10,514 nt of DNA, from assembly GCF_041224415.1 (NCBI RefSeq), contig NZ_JBGFFE010000042.1, forward strand, positions 1 to 10,514, given 5' to 3'. Numbering within the stretch: the first letter of the stretch is position 1; each line of letters begins with the position of its first letter. A model generated the notes under the pieces. It worked only from the letters and a program-made list of their open reading frames with translations, had not been told where the DNA came from and made no database searches. Position numbers and translations under genes: made by a program. The stretch comes from Clostridium_B lapidicellarium. Its GTDB lineage: Bacteria; Bacillota; Clostridia; Clostridiales; Clostridiaceae. Positions 5,086 to 10,514 of the stretch are shown in pieces.

Positions 5086-6117
5086 ATGGAAGATATGGAT
5101 TTTTTAAAAAAAATTTGTGAAGCCGATGCACCGAGTGGGAGAGAAGATTGGCTGTACTCTATCATAGAAGATGGTTTTAAAGAATTTGGAGATATAAACA
5201 TGAGCAAACTGAATAATATTTATATACATAAAAAAGGAAAAAATTCCAGTAAAATAATGATAATGGCTCATGCAGACGAAGTGTTCTTGATGGTAAGTGA
5301 GATTTCAAGAGAAGGATTTCTAAAATTCAAAGCTGTGGGAATAGACCCCAAAAGTCTTGTATCCCAGCAGGTTGTCATTCATGGAAAAGAGAGGATAGAT
5401 GGAATTGTAGCTTTAAAACCTGCATATGATGATAAAGACAGGAATAAGATCAAAATGGAAAATCTGTATATAGACACCGGATATGATTTTGAAAAATTAG
5501 ATGATTTAGTGAGTATAGGGGATTATATTACCTTAAAGAGAAATATGATTCAGCTTCTAAATGGAAATGTGTGCGGTAAAGCCGTGGATAATAGGGCAAG
5601 TATTGCAGCCATGTATATATGTGCAAAAGAACTCAAAAATGTTACTCCGGATTTGAATATTTGTTTTGTATGCTCCTGTCAGGAGGAAGTTGGACACAGA
5701 GGTGCCGGCATGGCAAGTTATGAAATAAAACCAGATATAGGTGTAGCAGTTGATGTGACCTTTGACGGAGGAATGTTCGGAGATACTGACAGGGAAAACA
5801 AATTAGGGCAGGGCCCTGTTATCTGCACAGGACCTAATGTGAACCTCAAGCTTAGGGATAGAATAATAAGGACTGCAGTTGAATATAATATTCCGTATCA
5901 GATTGAAGTTGAGCCGGGGAATACTGGGACAGATGCCTGGGACATTCAAACTGCTGTAGGGGGGATACCTACGCTTTTAGTGTCTATTCCAATAAAATAC
6001 ATGCATACATCAGTAGAAGTTGTAAATCTGAAAGATATTAAAAATACAGGAAGACTTTTAGCAAGATTTATTCAGGAATTGAAAGAGAATGAATTGGAGG
6101 GATTATTTTGCTTTTAG
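5086..6117 (+). CDS. M42-family metallo-aminopeptidase, complete active site
   Basis: This cytoplasmic di-metal aminopeptidase belongs to the TET/glutamyl aminopeptidase (CelM, FrvX, YsdC-like) family, which trims N-terminal residues from short peptides and typically assembles as a 12-subunit tetrahedral particle. All expected active-site residues are present. His62 and Asp64 lie in MAHADEV, the bridging Asp168 in GKAVDNRA, and the catalytic base and ligand Glu200-Glu201 in CQEEVGHRGAG. Asp223 is in VAVDVT and His307 in IKYMHTSVEVV. Residues of about 70-160 form the inserted PDZ-like dimerisation domain. The length, 343 residues, is usual. The start has GGAGG (5075-5079) six bases upstream of the ATG. 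It is the first of three consecutive M42 genes, and its stop overlaps the start of the next by ten bases, implying translational coupling. It is the only one of the three predicted to be catalytic. Its substrate preference cannot be read from the sequence. Confidence 0.95.
   Translation: MEDMDFLKKICEADAPSGREDWLYSIIEDGFKEFGDINMSKLNNIYIHKKGKNSSKIMIMAHADEVFLMVSEISREGFLKFKAVGIDPKSLVSQQVVIHGKERIDGIVALKPAYDDKDRNKIKMENLYIDTGYDFEKLDDLVSIGDYITLKRNMIQLLNGNVCGKAVDNRASIAAMYICAKELKNVTPDLNICFVCSCQEEVGHRGAGMASYEIKPDIGVAVDVTFDGGMFGDTDRENKLGQGPVICTGPNVNLKLRDRIIRTAVEYNIPYQIEVEPGNTGTDAWDIQTAVGGIPTLLVSIPIKYMHTSVEVVNLKDIKNTGRLLARFIQELKENELEGLFCF
6096..6101 (+). promoter_or_regulatory. Ribosome binding site fixing the TTG start of the second M42 gene
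   Basis: GGAGGG lies six bases before TTG 6108, inside the end of the first M42 gene. It is the only well-placed site here and supports a ten-base gene overlap with a TTG start. Confidence 0.75.
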
Positions 6118-7112
6118 AAAAATTCTGTAATTCTGCAGGACCATCTGGAAATGAAAATGAAACAAGAAAAATTATAATGAACGAACTGGGAGCATTCACT
6201 GAAAATATAGATGTAGATAGAATGGGGAATATCATAGTCTATAAAAATAGCAGCTCTAGTTCCTTAAAAGTGATGGTCGTTTCTCATATGGACGAGTTTA
6301 GCCTTATAATAACGGGATATAATGGAGATGGTACTTTAAGATTTTTACCAGTAGGTTATGTGGATAAAAATTCACTGCCTTGTAAGACCGTTAGAATTGG
6401 AAATAAAGAAATACCGGGGGTTATAGGAATAAAGCCGATACATCTTCAAAATAGAATGGAAGTAAATAAAAGTTTATCCTGTGAAAATATGTGTATAGAT
6501 ATAGGTGCTTTTTCTGAAGAGGAATGTAAAAAAATTGTCTCATTAGGAGATCTCGTAGTATTTGATAATAAATTTTCTCAATTTGGAAATGAATTTTTTG
6601 AGGGGAAAGCCCTGAATGATAGGATAGGTTGTTCCATACTTGTAGAATTGTTAAAAGAGAATTATAAATGTAATCTTTATGGGGTGTTTAATGTACAGGG
6701 ACGTATAGGACAGAGAGGAATATATGCTGCAGCTTATAATATTAAACCGGATGTAGCCATAATTTTAGATACTGTAAATGGCACTGATGAATTCGAAACT
6801 CCGGATTGTTCGAGAACAATTAAATTGAAGGAGGGACCTGTAATACCTTTTAAAGGCGGTGAGTCCATATTTGACAGAGGTATTGTGAAATCTATAAGAA
6901 ATCAAGCAGCTAATATGGATATCCCTTACCAGAAAACCGGGGATACTCAAAAAGAGGGAGAACTTAAGGCAGTTAACCTTGCGGCGGAGAGTTGTAAAAT
7001 TTCAGCTGTGCTAGTACCCTGCAGGTATATGAATTCCAACATATCCTTATGTAGTAAAGATGACTGTCATAATACGTTCAATCTTTTAAAAAATTATTTG
7101 AAAAAATTATAA
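6108..7112 (+). CDS. M42-family peptidase paralogue, active site degenerate (pseudo-enzyme)
   Basis: This protein has the M42 fold throughout, including the AGPSGNE N terminus, the GVIGIKPIHLQ stretch of the inserted domain, and KEGPVIP. The first part of the metal site is kept (His60, Asp62, Glu63 in SHMDEF), as is Asp221 in IILDTV. The rest is lost. The bridging Asp is Asn170 (GKALNDRIG where the active paralogue has GKAVDNRA). The catalytic Glu-Glu pair is Gly198-Arg199 (VQGRIGQRG for CQEEVGHRG). The last His ligand is Asn309 (CRYMNSN for KYMHTS). Without the general base and two to three metal ligands, peptidase activity is very unlikely. The reading frame is full length (334 residues), undamaged, and has a strong ribosome binding site, so the protein appears to be kept by selection. 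The most natural role is as a structural or regulatory partner of the active paralogue upstream. A new, non-hydrolytic binding function is the alternative. Confidence 0.9.
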   Translation: MLLEKFCNSAGPSGNENETRKIIMNELGAFTENIDVDRMGNIIVYKNSSSSSLKVMVVSHMDEFSLIITGYNGDGTLRFLPVGYVDKNSLPCKTVRIGNKEIPGVIGIKPIHLQNRMEVNKSLSCENMCIDIGAFSEEECKKIVSLGDLVVFDNKFSQFGNEFFEGKALNDRIGCSILVELLKENYKCNLYGVFNVQGRIGQRGIYAAAYNIKPDVAIILDTVNGTDEFETPDCSRTIKLKEGPVIPFKGGESIFDRGIVKSIRNQAANMDIPYQKTGDTQKEGELKAVNLAAESCKISAVLVPCRYMNSNISLCSKDDCHNTFNLLKNYLKKL

Positions 7113-7138
7113 TATGGATTTGATTATAGGGAGGAAAG

Positions 7139-8095
7139 GTGAGAATTTTGGATAAGCTTTTGATAGAGCTGATTAATTCTTTTGGAATTAGCGGCAAAGA
7201 AGATGAAATTAAGCAGGTGATAAAAGATTATCTAAAGGAGATGGATCTGAGTACATATGAGGATGATGCGGGTAATGTAATAGTAAAATTGGGTTCTGGA
7301 AAGAGTAAGATCATGCTGTGCTCACATATGGATTCAGTTGGATTTATAGTGAATCATATGGATGACAGTGGAATGATAAAAGTGGATAGTATAGGCAATT
7401 TTGATAAAAAGAACATATCTCACAGCTTTGTAAGGTTTGACAATGGCACTTTGGGAAAAATATATGCTTGCTCTAAAGGTGTGTTTATTGACATTGGAAT
7501 GAAAAACAGGAAAGAGGCACTGGAAAAGGTGAGAGAAGGAGATATAGCATACATTGTAGGGCCTTATTTAAAGGTAGGGGATAATAATGCCATAAGCCCG
7601 CTTTTACATAATAAAGTGGGATGTTATATACTTTTGAGACTTATAAGGGAAATTGAAATAAAAGATGGAATTGAGGTTGATTTTGTGTTTACTTCGCAGG
7701 GAGAAATTGGGGGAATAGGAGCAAGAGCTGCAGCGAATAGCATAAATCCCGATTATTGTATAGTAGTTGGAACGGAAAAGGCAAGAAGTGTGGAAAGATC
7801 GGACACAAATATAGCTGTGGGAGAAGGTCCTGTGCTTAAGATCATGGATAATTCCCTTATAATGCATAGAGATATAAAAGATATGCTGGAAAATGCAGCT
7901 CAAGAGGCAAATGTGAAAATTCAATATAGCATAACTACTTCTAAATCCGAAGGAGGATTGGTTCACAAAGAAAGATCCGGTATAAGAACTGGAGAAATTG
8001 CAGTACCCTGCAGATATAAATATTCTGCTTCGGAGATGGTGTCTATTGATGATATAGAAGATACTATAAAGGTATTGAAGCAATTGGAAAATTAA
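7139..8095 (+). CDS. M42-family peptidase paralogue, active site degenerate (pseudo-enzyme)
   Basis: This is the third M42 paralogue, 318 residues, with the fold kept (FGISGKEDEI start, SHMDSVGFIV, GEGPVLKI, VPCRYKYS). Its inserted domain is shorter than in the other two. His63 and Asp65 remain, but Glu65 of the active paralogue is Ser66. The DNR bridging motif is His157-Asn158-Lys159 (PLLHNKVG). The Glu-Glu pair is Gly188-Glu189 (SQGEIGGIG). The next Asp ligand is Gly211 (IVVGTE), and the last His is Tyr295. The losses differ from those of the second paralogue, so the two decayed independently or were tuned to different roles. GTG 7139 has GGGAGG (7129-7134) only four bases upstream. TTG 7148, three codons in, with GGAAAGGTGA before it, is an equally good start. 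The gap to the second M42 gene is 26 bases without a terminator, so it belongs to the same operon. Confidence 0.88.
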   Translation: MRILDKLLIELINSFGISGKEDEIKQVIKDYLKEMDLSTYEDDAGNVIVKLGSGKSKIMLCSHMDSVGFIVNHMDDSGMIKVDSIGNFDKKNISHSFVRFDNGTLGKIYACSKGVFIDIGMKNRKEALEKVREGDIAYIVGPYLKVGDNNAISPLLHNKVGCYILLRLIREIEIKDGIEVDFVFTSQGEIGGIGARAAANSINPDYCIVVGTEKARSVERSDTNIAVGEGPVLKIMDNSLIMHRDIKDMLENAAQEANVKIQYSITTSKSEGGLVHKERSGIRTGEIAVPCRYKYSASEMVSIDDIEDTIKVLKQLEN

Positions 8096-8141
8096 TATTT
8101 AGTTTTTGATTAAAAATTACATGAAAGGCTTAAGTTGTAAA

Positions 8142-8588
8142 ATGAAAAAGTTAAAATGGATTTTAGTAATATTGTGGATGGTGATAATATTTGCTTTTTC
8201 TAGTCAGGAAGCGGCTTTATCAAATGGTAAAAGTGAGTTTGTTATACAGATGTTTCAGACACTGGGTCTTGATTTAAATAAAATATTTGGAGGTCAGGCT
8301 AATTTTGTAGTGAGAAAAATTTCTCATTTTATGGAATACTTTATATTGGGAGTGCTGTTATTCAATGCAGCAAAGGGAAAGTTCAAGTTAAGGAAGTTGA
8401 GTTTATTTTTAATTTTAATAGTGTTTTTATATTCCTGTTCGGACGAATTTCATCAATTATTTGTATCTGGGAGAACCAGTCGAATAAGAGATATATTGAT
8501 AGATACCGCAGGAGGAATTGTGGGATTTTTTCTATGCTATTACATAAGTAATAGAAATGGAAGAAAAAAAGCCTGTCAGAAAACTTAA
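8142..8588 (+). CDS. VanZ-family membrane protein
   Basis: This 148-residue membrane protein has the full VanZ-like pattern. The first segment (about 5-20) is followed by FAFSSQ. RKISHFMEYFILG (58-70) opens the second segment, a third spans about 85-100, and SDEFHQLFVSGRTSRIRD (100-117) precedes the last segment (118-135). VanZ itself gives low-level teicoplanin resistance in enterococci. Most chromosomal relatives have no known role, although they are widespread in Firmicutes and are presumed to act at the cell envelope. ATG 8142 starts directly before the first membrane segment (MKKLKWILVILW) and is preferred, though its ribosome binding site is weak. In-frame starts at 8106 and 8121 would only add a polar extension. 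It lies 46 bases after the third M42 gene with no terminator between, so read-through from that operon is likely. Its end overlaps a convergent gene by four bases. Confidence 0.88.
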   Translation: MKKLKWILVILWMVIIFAFSSQEAALSNGKSEFVIQMFQTLGLDLNKIFGGQANFVVRKISHFMEYFILGVLLFNAAKGKFKLRKLSLFLILIVFLYSCSDEFHQLFVSGRTSRIRDILIDTAGGIVGFFLCYYISNRNGRKKACQKT

Positions 8589-9193
8589 AAACTACGAGGA
8601 TTATTTAAGATGTCCTTTAATTTAATCCAATCTGTTTTATACATAGCTTTAAAATTTTCATTTCTGTTGTAAGTTAAAGCAGATGGATGGTACATTGGGA
8701 ATATGTATTTTTTAAGCTTTTTATTAAAATATATATTTCCATGACACTCTCCTATAGAGCTGAATTTGGTGAATATTTTTAGAGGTGTGTTTCCCAGAGT
8801 TATAATTATTTTAGGATTTACCAATCTAATTTCTTCATTTAATATATCACTAAATAATTTTATCTCAGAAATTTTAGGGGTTCTATTACTTACAGTTTCC
8901 CTTCCGTTCTTACCTTTCTTTATTTTGATAGGCCTGAAAAAACAGCTGTTTGTTATTCTTACCATTTTCCTTTCTAAATTTATTAGATTCAGATATTTTT
9001 CAAAGGTTTTGCCTGCCATGCCAACGAAAGGTTTACCTTGTTCTACTTCTGTTTTTCCAGGGGCTTCCCCTATAAATAATATGTCGCAGGGAATGGGACC
9101 GTCTCCCGAAATATATCCTCCTGTAGGAGAACCTTTGTAGTTATTACATATATTTTTGATTTTTTCACTGAGTATCTTTTCTGTATTTTTCAT
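8585..9193 (-). CDS. Uracil-DNA glycosylase-family protein (family 4-like, lacking Fe-S cysteines)
   Basis: This DNA repair protein of the uracil-DNA glycosylase superfamily is predicted to remove uracil or a related damaged base. Motif 1, GEAPGKTEVEQGKPFVGMAG (residues 42-61), and motif 2, HPSAL (169-173), are those of family 4 enzymes. RITNSCFFRP (79-88) and NPKIIITLGNTPLK (126-139) follow the family layout. Family 4 enzymes normally hold a 4Fe-4S cluster through four Cys: an N-terminal CxxC, one in ITNxxKCRP and one in the following helix. Here only Cys16 matches the first pair. The third position is Phe86 and the fourth is Phe114, so no cluster is expected. The length, 202 residues, is usual. 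ATG at 9193-9191 is preceded by AGGAAGGAA (9209-9201). A possible -10 box, TATAAT, lies at 9232-9227. Its precise base specificity cannot be read. Confidence 0.88.
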   Translation of the reverse strand: MKNTEKILSEKIKNICNNYKGSPTGGYISGDGPIPCDILFIGEAPGKTEVEQGKPFVGMAGKTFEKYLNLINLERKMVRITNSCFFRPIKIKKGKNGRETVSNRTPKISEIKLFSDILNEEIRLVNPKIIITLGNTPLKIFTKFSSIGECHGNIYFNKKLKKYIFPMYHPSALTYNRNENFKAMYKTDWIKLKDILNNPRSF

Positions 9194-9280
9194 GAAAAAC
9201 TTCCTTCCTAATTATCTATCGGATTAATTATATTTTCTTACATTTTAACATATATATACTTCTAATTTGTACCCATACAT

Positions 9281-9308
9281 TTGCAAATAAATATACTGAT
9301 GCTATAAT
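9281..9308 (+). promoter_or_regulatory. Sigma-A type promoter for the aminotransferase gene
   Basis: TTGCAA (9281-9286) and TATAAT (9303-9308) are 16 bases apart, a good vegetative promoter. The -35 box lies within the 10-base palindrome ATTTGCAAAT (9279-9288), which could be chance in such A/T-rich DNA. Transcription would start near 9315, giving a leader of only about 23 bases. Confidence 0.65.
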
Positions 9309-9323
9309 GCTGTTAAATTGTTT

Positions 9324-9331
9324 AAGAGGTG
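9324..9331 (+). promoter_or_regulatory. Ribosome binding site fixing the aminotransferase start
   Basis: AAGAGGTG, continuing into AT, matches the AGGAGGTGAT consensus. It overlaps the in-frame GTG at 9329, so that GTG cannot be the start. TTG 9338, six bases downstream, is correctly spaced. Confidence 0.75.
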
Positions 9332-9337
9332 ATTTTG

Positions 9338-10474
9338 TTGAAAGTTCCATGTATAATGACTCCAGGCCCTACGGAGGTTAGAGAAAATGTGAGATTGGCT
9401 AGAAGTGTGAGATGTACAAATCCTGATTTGGATATTAATTTTTATGACTTTTATAGAAAAACCTGTGAAAAAATAGGAGAATTTTTAAAAACCAAAAATC
9501 AGGTTAGGATACTGTGTGGTGAAGGAATGCTTGGTTTAGAGGCTGCCTGTGCTTCCCTTACTGAAAAGGGGGATAGGGTGCTTGTAATTGATAATGGGAT
9601 ATTTGGAGAAGGATTTGCAGATTTAATCAGGTTATATGATGGTGATGTAGTATTTTTCAAGGGAAATAGAAGAGAGGGAATAAATTCTGTAGATTTAAAA
9701 AAATTTTTGGATAAGGACAATGATTTTAAATATGCGACAGTTGTGCATTGTGATACCCCCTCGGGAGTATTAAATGATCTGTCCAGGATTTGTCCTATGT
9801 TAAAGGAAAAAGGTATATTGACATTGGTGGACAGTGTTTCTGCTATGGGTGGTGAAGATCTAGAAGTTGATAATTGGAAGATAGATATAGTTGTAGGCGG
9901 ATCGCAAAAATGTATTTCTGCACCTCCGGGTCTTTCACTGCTGAGTATTAGTGAGGATGCGTTTTCTATGATGAAAAATAGAAAGAATCCTATAAAATCT
10001 TTTTATTGTAATTTATTGATCTGGGAAGACTATTATGAAAAAAAGTGGTTCCCGTATACTCCACCTATAAGTGATATAATTGCGTTGAGAACTGCAGTGG
10101 ATAATGTTTTAATGGACAGAAATGTTTTGGAGAGGCACAGGAAAATTGGAAAGGGAGTTAGAAAAGCTGTTTTGAATGCCGGGTTGAGTTTATATATAAA
10201 AAGTGGATATTCAAATACGGTGAGTGTCATTGAAGTGCCAGATGGTATGGATGAAAAGAAATTGAGGCAGTACATGGTGGATAATTTCAATGTTATGATA
10301 GCTGGTTCTTTTGGATATCTGCAGGGTAAGGTGCTTAGGATAGGACATATGGGTGAAAATGCAAGAAAAGGCCGTGTGGCTTATACTTTGTATTCTCTTC
10401 AAAAAGCTTTGGAGCATTTTGGGTTTAGATGTAAATGTGATATGGCCCAGTGTTTTTTAAGTGAACAGGTATAG
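9338..10474 (+). CDS. Class V aminotransferase, alanine/serine-glyoxylate (serine-pyruvate) type
   Basis: This cytoplasmic PLP enzyme moves an amino group between an amino acid such as alanine or serine and a 2-oxo acid. It starts with the typical PCIMTPGPTEVRENV. SVSAMGG follows Asp165 (LVDS), which contacts the PLP ring nitrogen. GGSQKCISAPPG holds the Schiff-base Lys191, nearly the same wording as the alanine-glyoxylate aminotransferase family (GSQKALNAPPG). VLRIGHMGE supplies Arg334, the expected carboxylate-binding residue. The 378-residue length fits the family. The TTG start at 9338 is chosen from the ribosome binding site position. The gene runs from its own promoter, divergent from the glycosylase gene. 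In several clostridia a related aminotransferase sits beside a 3-phosphoglycerate dehydrogenase gene, suggesting a serine pathway role, but only 40 bases follow here, so that is inference. The true substrate pair cannot be decided from sequence alone. Confidence 0.92.
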   Translation: MKVPCIMTPGPTEVRENVRLARSVRCTNPDLDINFYDFYRKTCEKIGEFLKTKNQVRILCGEGMLGLEAACASLTEKGDRVLVIDNGIFGEGFADLIRLYDGDVVFFKGNRREGINSVDLKKFLDKDNDFKYATVVHCDTPSGVLNDLSRICPMLKEKGILTLVDSVSAMGGEDLEVDNWKIDIVVGGSQKCISAPPGLSLLSISEDAFSMMKNRKNPIKSFYCNLLIWEDYYEKKWFPYTPPISDIIALRTAVDNVLMDRNVLERHRKIGKGVRKAVLNAGLSLYIKSGYSNTVSVIEVPDGMDEKKLRQYMVDNFNVMIAGSFGYLQGKVLRIGHMGENARKGRVAYTLYSLQKALEHFGFRCKCDMAQCFLSEQV

Positions 10475-10514
10475 TTTTATAGTGCAACTTTGCCTGGGGT
10501 ATCGTGATGCAAGA

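Noticed and set aside
7604..8083. Long minus-strand open frame (159 codons) opposite the third M42 gene
   Set aside because: It is a shadow of the M42 coding sequence, with Ser, Tyr, His and Phe-rich low-complexity wording, no family motif and no ribosome binding site.
8766..9140. Plus-strand open frame opposite the uracil-DNA glycosylase gene
   Set aside because: The opposite strand encodes clear family 4 glycosylase motifs, and this frame has none and lacks a ribosome binding site.
10504..10514. GTG/ATG at the window edge as the start of a following gene, perhaps a 3-phosphoglycerate dehydrogenase
   Set aside because: Only about three codons are visible and the site before them (TGGGGT) is poor, so it cannot be supported.

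Overview
The window reads as chromosome from a low-GC, Gram-positive anaerobe of the Clostridium type. The evidence is A/T-rich intergenic DNA, strong GGAGG-type ribosome binding sites with frequent GTG and TTG starts, a 5S rRNA-tRNA operon end, and Clostridium-like M42 peptidase, VanZ and class V aminotransferase genes. A position near C. kluyveri or C. ljungdahlii is only an impression from protein wording, not a computed placement.

Layout. Bases 1-149 hold the 3' end of a 5S rRNA, a complete tRNA-Lys(UUU) with encoded CCA, and a terminator. Bases 165-477 (minus strand) are the decayed remains of an HD-domain phosphohydrolase gene with internal deletions. Next comes an FtsX-type ABC permease gene (637-2688) that lacks its first membrane segment and its ATPase partner, closed by a strong terminator. 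The rRNA/tRNA end is therefore flanked by two gene relics, which suggests past rearrangement there. Bases 2859-4870 carry three single genes for small membrane proteins, more A/T-rich than their surroundings: a DUF1648 (SdpI N-terminal type) protein, a CPBP/CAAX-type intramembrane protease, and a 61-residue single-span protein. The last has a roughly 90-base leader that can fold to hide its unusual seven-G ribosome binding site.

Bases 5086-8095 are an operon of three consecutive M42 (TET aminopeptidase) paralogues. The first keeps every metal ligand and catalytic residue. The second and third are intact reading frames with good ribosome binding sites but have lost most of the active-site residues, each in its own way. 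The arrangement suggests one active subunit and two non-catalytic partners, possibly in a mixed TET-like particle. This is the most interesting part of the window.

A VanZ-family membrane protein (8142-8588) follows in the same direction and overlaps by four bases the end of a convergent uracil-DNA glycosylase-family gene (8585-9193, minus). That glycosylase has the family 4 motifs but lacks three of the four expected iron-sulphur cysteines. A divergent intergenic region then leads to a class V aminotransferase of the alanine/serine-glyoxylate type (9338-10474). No insertion sequence, CRISPR array, phage gene or replication origin was seen.
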